Assembly: GCF_002338065.1 (NCBI RefSeq)
Contig: NZ_DDHJ01000010.1
Coordinates: forward strand, 72,615 to 136,614
Source: Pseudomonas sp. UBA1879
GTDB lineage: Bacteria > Pseudomonadota > Gammaproteobacteria > Pseudomonadales > Pseudomonadaceae
Length of the DNA stretch: 64,000 nucleotides
Reading direction: 5' to 3'
Position numbers and translations under genes: made by a program. Shown here piece by piece: positions 60,101-64,000 of this stretch. The notes under the pieces are model-generated. The model was not told the DNA's origin and ran no database searches. It was given only the letters and a program-made list of their open reading frames with translations. Within the stretch, counting starts at the first letter, position 1. Each line of letters starts with the position of its first letter.

Positions 60101-60236
60101 GGGCGAAGGTGCGTTGAACACCTTGCTCGAAGCCCGGGATCAGGGACGTCTGGTGAAATTGATCGGGGGAGTGAGAATCGGCAGTCAGCTTGAGCCGGCG
60201 CCGCAGGTGTTTATGCAGCGCATTGCCGATTACTGA
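57108..60236 (+). CDS. Large DUF6543 (dermonecrotic toxin-like) protein
   Basis: 1042 residues from ATG 57108, which has GGAG upstream; the frame is open to 56976, through the uraH terminator. The N-terminal half (about 60-520) has the layout of Pseudomonas dermonecrotic-toxin-domain (DUF6543) proteins: LPSFDDFVRTRIKARVKADLG, NLLKEVFRLA and LNTRAWMLHQAIQSRARTRFDIQTEQNRQQG, then a hydrophobic stretch (about 410-480) that could insert in membrane. The rest is a long mixed region with a Pro/Gln-rich linker near 640-680. The enzymatic activity and target are unknown. It has no role in purine breakdown that I can see. Confidence 0.75.
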   Translation: MTGTALQPSDLLTADEPHDQSLQSLRIVMPAWLSAAEQTVRDEYVQRLTEYHVSAQALEGHLDQALPSFDDFVRTRIKARVKADLGVDLDPDLITVALPKRVWRDYRIDPQYGRVTHYFAPWVASTEREHLTLSALAERNFATDDAQMARRFDFAVVHGTSHLTGTWLHAVIPQLDVALHYRNLLKEVFRLARASTAQQQLDVERLLKPYQLKIELEAFGELNRRRLSEEGSLLLQLAAQSRSQAESDAAGIEMSWLQFKPGTSASGEQDSHTLSGLCAIRSKASNHAVIYLPDAPGDVLTIEGADPASAKSRLIQQMISTPALVSYLAQRTLDAQQVAGHVSYINQALARGFEGFLQFVPALDLQLAAQQLNTRAWMLHQAIQSRARTRFDIQTEQNRQQGETYVGYLKALLGLLPGIGTLVSVQDGWLDGHDAMQAFREGRLDDGLLALGSTAMSVLDVALSVIPGAASVFVLGRMARRGARLGSATQGLRSHVLKPFEGYEVTRSLADAVPQSGRDLGTLLKDGQLWIEREGQAYEVYRRTGEQTLRLRKTAVHGFEPPVRFHNGAWVYHSDVGLRGGMRSTIAETLIAQAHGDPAFKHRHARALLDQFEFPADRQRRLELDIAVHYQKHKATPEWAEAYRRPPQAEPQPGTTGSKRKDPPTAEGQQARPPQPGSSALLDALDGADRWKRWGRPLDDAGRLQQIEVVPPIFRLKDEPDITFVQIDGQRFDILPSGASQNPSIVFLKSPTILEDSFSGLNETIRRDRFNQPGMASFKDGRWTVHGPLFRLKIQHLVEEARPGLSPVTCRILAEKIYDAADQGHSGLTATRLINMKATLNAWKRGQLAPLPQLNDPLLMLEGAHFTGIGTTTARLWISYGPSMVDFKRLDFSVLKPSLVTLLDTVTHGPRIGGSAKTALRDFMSALITDGGYRLVSDAEAVLQTRSIILFRRTGQEQLYMLNTHLVSAAQVEFPNLKPNAAVPLSNRWLDEWAAARPGEGALNTLLEARDQGRLVKLIGGVRIGSQLEPAPQVFMQRIADY

Positions 60237-60250
60237 GGGGGAGGGGTGAC

Positions 60251-60277
60251 GCCGCTGCCAAGTGATCCGGCAGCGGC
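60251..60277. terminator. Hairpin between the toxin-like gene and lysE-type gene
   Basis: GCCGCTGCC (60251-60259) pairs perfectly with GGCAGCGGC (60269-60277). It lies between two convergent genes, but no T run follows, so termination is only likely. Confidence 0.45.
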
Positions 60278-60287
60278 GCCCAGGGTG

Positions 60288-60914
60288 TTAATGGCTGAGC
60301 AACGCCGCTGTACCCGCGCCACCGAATAGACCTGCGCTGATGCGGTTGAACCAGCTCTGGCCCTTGCCGGTGCGCAGGTAGCGCGCGGCGCCTTGGGCAC
60401 TCAAGCCGTAAAACAATTTGCAGGCCAGATCCAGCACGGTCCAGGTGATGATCATGGTGATCAACTGGCCAAAGAAGGGTTGGTCAGGCTTGAGGAACTG
60501 CGGCAAAAACGCGGCGAAGAACAGGATGTCTTTCGGGTTGCTGCCGCCGAGTACGAAGGCGCGCCAGAACAGCGCGGCAAAGCCCGGATTGCTCACTGCG
60601 GCGGGCACTTCTGCACCAACGGCAGGCTGGCGCGATTGCTTCCAGCTCTGCCACCCGAGGTAGAAAAGGTAAAGGCCACCCACGATCTTCAGGGCGCTGA
60701 ACAGGTGCTCCGATGCCATCAACAAGGCGCCCAAACCAAGGGCCGAGGCGCTGAGCAGGCAGATCGACGCGCAGACCCCGCCGAAAAACGCCGGGTATGA
60801 GCGCAGCACGCCATAATTCAGGCTGTTGCCGATCATCAGCAGTGACAGCGGCCCCGGGATCAGAATCACCACCAGCGCGGCACTGCTGAACAGCAGCCAG
60901 GTTTCGAGGGTCAT
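60288..60914 (-). CDS. LysE/RhtB-family exporter
   Basis: 208 residues from ATG 60914, with AAGGAG upstream. Six membrane segments; LIPGPLSLLMIGNSLNYGVLRS is the family N-terminal motif and FVLGGSNPKDILFFAAFLPQF the second. Members export amino acids or similar metabolites; the substrate is not predictable. Confidence 0.9.
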   Translation of the reverse strand: MTLETWLLFSSAALVVILIPGPLSLLMIGNSLNYGVLRSYPAFFGGVCASICLLSASALGLGALLMASEHLFSALKIVGGLYLFYLGWQSWKQSRQPAVGAEVPAAVSNPGFAALFWRAFVLGGSNPKDILFFAAFLPQFLKPDQPFFGQLITMIITWTVLDLACKLFYGLSAQGAARYLRTGKGQSWFNRISAGLFGGAGTAALLSH

Positions 60915-60986
60915 GGTTTTTCTCCTTGTTGAAACCATAAAAGCAAAAGCGCTATCAATGAGGAACGTCATGCGCGGATCTACACC

Positions 60987-61077
60987 CTGTAGGAGCCGGC
61001 TTGCTGGCGAACGCAGTGTGTCAGGCAACGTATGCGTATCTGATTCACCGCGTTCGCCAGCAGGCCGGCTCCTTCAG
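60987..61077. repeat. REP pair (GAGCCGGCTTGCTGGCGA family)
   Basis: The arms ctgtaggagccggcttgctg and cagcaggccggctccttcag face each other, between the lysE-type and permease genes. Confidence 0.85.
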
Positions 61078-61088
61078 ATCATCAGCGT

Positions 61089-62450
61089 TTACAAAAACAC
61101 AAACTTGGCAATGAAGATCGCGCACAGCGCCCACAGGCTCACCGAAATCTCCTTGTGACGCCCGGTGCAGGCCTTCAGCACGACATACGTGATAAAGCCC
61201 AGCGCAATCCCATCGGCGACCGAAAAGGTCAGCGGCATCATGATAGCGGTGACGATGGCCGGAATTGCGTCGGTGGCCTCGTCCCATTCGATGTGCGCCA
61301 TGCCGCCCATCATCAGCATCGCCACATAAATCAGCGCGCCAGCCGTGGCGTAGGCCGGGATCATGCCCGCCAGCGGGGCGAAGAACATGGCCGCCACGAA
61401 CAGCACGGCAACCGTCACGGCGGTCAATCCAGTACGACCGCCAGCGGCCACGCCCGAAGCACTTTCAACGTAGCTGGTCACAGGCGGCACGCCGACCATC
61501 GCGCCGAACACGCTTGATGCACTGTCGGCCTTGAGCGCGCGGGACAGGTTTTCGATGCGGCCGTCGTCCTTCACCAGGCCCGCCCGTTGCGCAACACCCA
61601 TCAGCGTGCCTGCGGTGTCGAACATGTGCACAAACAGAAAGGCCAGCACCACACTGATCATGCTGACGTTGAACACCCCGGCAAGGTCCATGGCCATCCA
61701 GGTTGGCGCCAGGCTTGGCGGGGTGGAGAAAATACCGTTGTAATGCACCAGCCCAAGGCCCCACCCGGCGAGGGTCACGGTGATGATGCTGATCAGGATC
61801 GCGCCGAACACCCGGTGGTAACTGAGCACGGCGATCATCAGAAAACAGATCGCGGCCAGCAGCGGGCCAGGTTCACGCAAGGAACCGAGCTTGATCAGCG
61901 TTGCCGGGCTGTCGACCACGATGCCGGCGGTTTTCAAGCCGATCAGGCCGAGAAACAGCCCGACGCCGGCGCCCATTGCAAATCGCAAGCTGACCGGAAT
62001 GCTGTTGAGTAGCCATTCGCGGATGCGCGAGAGGGTCAGGATCATGAAGATCACCCCTGAAATAAACACCGCGCCCAGTGCGGTCTGCCAGCTGTAGCCC
62101 ATGGTGCCGACCACGGTGTAGGTGAAGAACGCGTTCAGTCCCATTCCCGGCGCCAGACCCACCGGCCAGTTGGCGTACAGGCCCATCAACAGACAGCCCA
62201 GTGCAGCGGCGATGCAGGTGGCCACAAAAGCGGCGCCGTGGTCGATGCCCGCGTCGGCCATGATGTTGGGGTTGACGAAAATGATGTACGCCATGGTGAT
62301 GAAGGTCGTGAGGCCTGCCAGCAGCTCGGTCCGAACGGTGGTGCCGTGCAGGCTGAGCTTGAAGAGGCGTTCAAACAGCCCGGTGCGCGGCGAGCCGGTT
62401 TCTGCTTGAGTGGCGTTCAGCGGCGTGGCTTCGGTTTTGCGACTTTCCAC
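61089..62450 (-). CDS. AzgA-type adenine/guanine/hypoxanthine permease
   Basis: 453 residues starting at GTG 62450, with GAGGGA upstream. A NCS2 AzgA-subgroup transporter: TVRTELLAGLTTFITMAYIIFVNPNIM, GLAPGMGLNAFFTYTVV, HMFDTAGTLMGVAQRAGL and SASSVFGAMVGVPPVTSYVESASGVAAGGRTGL. It takes up adenine, guanine or hypoxanthine with protons. It is divergent from the GntR gene and close to guaD. Confidence 0.92.
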   Translation of the reverse strand: MESRKTEATPLNATQAETGSPRTGLFERLFKLSLHGTTVRTELLAGLTTFITMAYIIFVNPNIMADAGIDHGAAFVATCIAAALGCLLMGLYANWPVGLAPGMGLNAFFTYTVVGTMGYSWQTALGAVFISGVIFMILTLSRIREWLLNSIPVSLRFAMGAGVGLFLGLIGLKTAGIVVDSPATLIKLGSLREPGPLLAAICFLMIAVLSYHRVFGAILISIITVTLAGWGLGLVHYNGIFSTPPSLAPTWMAMDLAGVFNVSMISVVLAFLFVHMFDTAGTLMGVAQRAGLVKDDGRIENLSRALKADSASSVFGAMVGVPPVTSYVESASGVAAGGRTGLTAVTVAVLFVAAMFFAPLAGMIPAYATAGALIYVAMLMMGGMAHIEWDEATDAIPAIVTAIMMPLTFSVADGIALGFITYVVLKACTGRHKEISVSLWALCAIFIAKFVFL

Positions 62451-62572
62451 AGTGAATCCCTCGAAAGGTTTTTGTTGTTTTTTTCAGAGCCGGTAACTGC
62501 TCCGTGGGGCGCACCCACCGCCAGCCTTATTTGTTGACTGGGAGGTCAGGAACGAGCACGAGCGAATTATGC

Positions 62573-62586
62573 TTTTGTATACAAAA
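62573..62586. promoter_or_regulatory. GntR-type operator candidate in the permease/gntR intergenic region
   Basis: TTTTGTATACAAAA, a perfect 14-bp palindrome, 123 bp before the permease start. Confidence 0.62.
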
Positions 62587-62677
62587 AATGCAAATAATGT
62601 TTTCTGTTTCAGCGTGGGAATTTACGGGATTGTGTGCATAACCGCGGGATCTGCAGAAATCTGGTCAGGCGCTGTGC

Positions 62678-62689
62678 ACTGTGTACAAT
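62678..62689. promoter_or_regulatory. Second GntR-type operator candidate before gntR
   Basis: ACTGTGTACAAT, with the same GTGTACAA core as before uraH, 105 bp upstream of the gntR start. It suggests autoregulation. Confidence 0.5.
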
Positions 62690-62793
62690 GCGCCATTACT
62701 TTTACTGTGACTTTGCCTTGATATCTGCTATTGCTTTTGTCATTGCCGTTACGGTCACGGCTTGAATGCCGGATTCAGTTCTCACGAGTGCCC

Positions 62794-63558
62794 ATGAACG
62801 ATCAGTTGCAACCCCTCAAGAAACAGCCACGCACCGCCAAGGCGGGCCGCAGTGGCACCCAGGACGACATCGTCTACGCGCACATTTTCGAGGCCATCCT
62901 CGAACAACGTCTGGCGCCCGGCACCAAGCTTTCCGAAGAAGCCTTGGGTGAGATTTTCGGGGTCAGCCGCACCATCATTCGTCGCGCCCTGTCGCGCCTG
63001 GCCCACGAAGGGGTAGTGTTGTTGCGCCCCAATCGCGGCGCCGTCGTCGCCAGCCCGAGCGTGGACGAAGCGCGGCAAGTGTTCTTCGCCCGTCGCATGG
63101 TCGAGAAGGCCATCACCGAATTGGCGGTCGAACATGCAACCCCTGAGCAGTTGAATGAACTGCGCAAGATGGTCAGCGACGAGCGCGACAGTTTTTCCCG
63201 AGGGGATCGCGGGGCGGGGATTCGTCTCTCAGGCGAGTTTCACTTGAAACTGGCGGAGGCGGCGAAGAATGCGCCGCTGATCAGCTTCCAGCGCAGTCTG
63301 GTGTCACAGACCTCGCTGATCATCGCCCAGTACGAAAGCGGCAACCGCTCGCACTGTTCCTACGATGAACACACCCAGTTGATCGATGCCATCGAAGCCC
63401 GCGACGCTACGCTGGCCGTGAGCCTGATGATGCACCACATGGACCACATCGACAGCAAACTCAACCTCGACGAGGAAAGCGCCTCCGACGACCTGCACGC
63501 GGTGTTCTCACACCTCATGCTGCCGAAGAAAAAATCGGGGCGCAGCACGGCGGTCTGA
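62794..63558 (+). CDS. GntR-family regulator (FadR/FCD subgroup) of purine genes
   Basis: 254 residues from ATG 62794. Winged helix-turn-helix (about 25-90; IVYAHIFEAILEQRLAPGTKLSEEALGEIFGVSRTIIRRALSRLAHEGVVLLRPNRGAVVA) and an FCD ligand domain (about 95-235) with metal-binding histidines (EFHLKLAEAAKNAPL, YDEHTQLIDAIEARD, MMHHMDHIDSKL). It sits between the AzgA-type permease and guaD genes, and palindromes of GntR type lie before five nearby genes, so it probably controls purine breakdown. Confidence 0.9.
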   Translation: MNDQLQPLKKQPRTAKAGRSGTQDDIVYAHIFEAILEQRLAPGTKLSEEALGEIFGVSRTIIRRALSRLAHEGVVLLRPNRGAVVASPSVDEARQVFFARRMVEKAITELAVEHATPEQLNELRKMVSDERDSFSRGDRGAGIRLSGEFHLKLAEAAKNAPLISFQRSLVSQTSLIIAQYESGNRSHCSYDEHTQLIDAIEARDATLAVSLMMHHMDHIDSKLNLDEESASDDLHAVFSHLMLPKKKSGRSTAV

Positions 63559-63600
63559 TTGTCCGGGTTCGCCGCAAACCCTGCGGCGAACAAAGCACCA

Positions 63601-63733
63601 GTAGGAGCGTGGCTTGTCCCGCGATCTGTCGCGCAGCGGCAGCAAATCCAGTCAATGCGGTATTTCAGAAACACCGCATCCGCCGAGTTTCCGACGGGCT
63701 CCCCGCCGGTCGCGGGACAAGCCACGCTCCTAC
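63601..63733. repeat. REP pair (GAGCGTGGCTTGTCCCGCG family)
   Basis: The arms gtaggagcgtggcttgtccc and gggacaagccacgctcctac face each other, between gntR and guaD. Confidence 0.88.
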
Positions 63734-63762
63734 AGGCATGCGGTATGTCTTCAAACCGCCGC

Positions 63763-64000
63763 TCAGCGCTTATGCACCAACACCCCCGCCGCATACGTCT
63801 CGCTCACCGTCCGGTCATCCCCCAGCGTCATCAACACGAACAGCTGCTCTTCGATGCTCTTCGCCTGCCTCATGCGGTAGGACAGCAGCGGGGTGGCGTT
63901 GAAGTCCAGGACCACGAAATCCGCCTCGGTGCCTGCGTGCAGGTTGCCGATCTTGTCCTCCAGTCGCAGTGCCCGCGCGCCGCCCAGTGTCGCCAGGTAC
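63763..64000 (-). CDS. guaD: Guanine deaminase, C-terminal part (cut by window edge)
   Basis: The last 78 or so residues on the minus strand: YLATLGGARALRLEDKIGNLHAGTEADFVVLDFNATPLLSYRM, then RQAKSIEEQLFVLMTLGDDRTVSETYAAGVLVHKR and a stop. The end of an amidohydrolase barrel typical of GuaD, which turns guanine into xanthine. It lies next to the GntR and AzgA-type permease genes, as in P. aeruginosa. Confidence 0.88.
   Translation of the reverse strand, partial: YLATLGGARALRLEDKIGNLHAGTEADFVVLDFNATPLLSYRMRQAKSIEEQLFVLMTLGDDRTVSETYAAGVLVHKR

Overview
The window is about 63% GC chromosomal DNA from a Pseudomonas, most likely of the fluorescens/syringae lineage. The evidence is the gene order (hsbA-hsbR-hptB before fliK; fliKLMNOPQR-flhB; flhA-flhF-fleN-fliA-cheYZAB-motCD-parC-parP-cheW; ccmABCDEFGHI; a purine-catabolism block ending at guaD) and the dense Pseudomonas-type REP palindromes. 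I cannot assign a species.

Layout. (1) 1-1126 is a gene-free repeat array: three 284-290 bp tandem units, each with a long REP hairpin, then another repeat that recurs inverted at 28.1 kb. (2) 1127-28080 is the motility/chemotaxis block: the HsbA/HsbR/HptB partner-switching module, FliK, the C-ring and export-gate genes, FlhB, a reverse-strand halovibrin-like lipoprotein gene that separates flhB from flhA, then FlhA/FlhF/FleN/FliA and the complete che cluster with its polar-localisation proteins. Sigma-54 -24/-12 elements lie before fliK, fliL and flhA. (3) 28081-30753 holds a second repeat patch and a reverse pair of FlhB-tail-like and FliK-like genes. (4) 30904-38606 is the cytochrome c maturation operon plus a small lipoprotein gene; a REP hairpin has become part of the ccmH reading frame. 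(5) 38838-45889 holds sbp, a potassium channel, a urea transporter, a 176-bp MITE-like element inside a REP, a chemoreceptor with a sigma-28 promoter, a candidate RsmX-type sRNA, a single-domain response regulator, a RutR-like TetR regulator and a small ORF. (6) 46065-48872 is an orphan TccC-like Rhs protein with a foreign-looking zincin-motif tail. (7) 48924-64000 is the purine-degradation region: Tsx-like porin, NCS2 permease, PuuD, AllA, Alc, UraD, PuuE, UraH, a large DUF6543 toxin-like gene, LysE exporter, AzgA-type permease, GntR regulator and the C-terminus of guanine deaminase.

How the parts work together. FliA and the sigma-54 promoters order flagellar assembly; FlhF and FleN set flagellar position and number; ParC, ParP and CheA keep the array at the pole. 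In the purine block, imported purine is oxidised through urate (PuuD), hydroxyisourate (UraH), OHCU (UraD), allantoin (PuuE), allantoate (Alc) and ureidoglycolate (AllA) to glyoxylate and urea, and a urea transporter lies nearby. A TTGT(A/G)TACAA-like palindrome recurs in front of puuE, uraH, the AzgA-type permease, the gntR gene and the urea transporter. This suggests one GntR regulon covering import, breakdown and urea movement.

The most notable items are the candidate RsmX sRNA (44110-44224), four repeated short motifs in the CheA linker, the REP captured by ccmH, the MITE-in-REP with a 4-bp target duplication, covarying REP stems at the left edge, inverted composite repeats bracketing the 27-kb motility block, and the TccC-like toxin tail.
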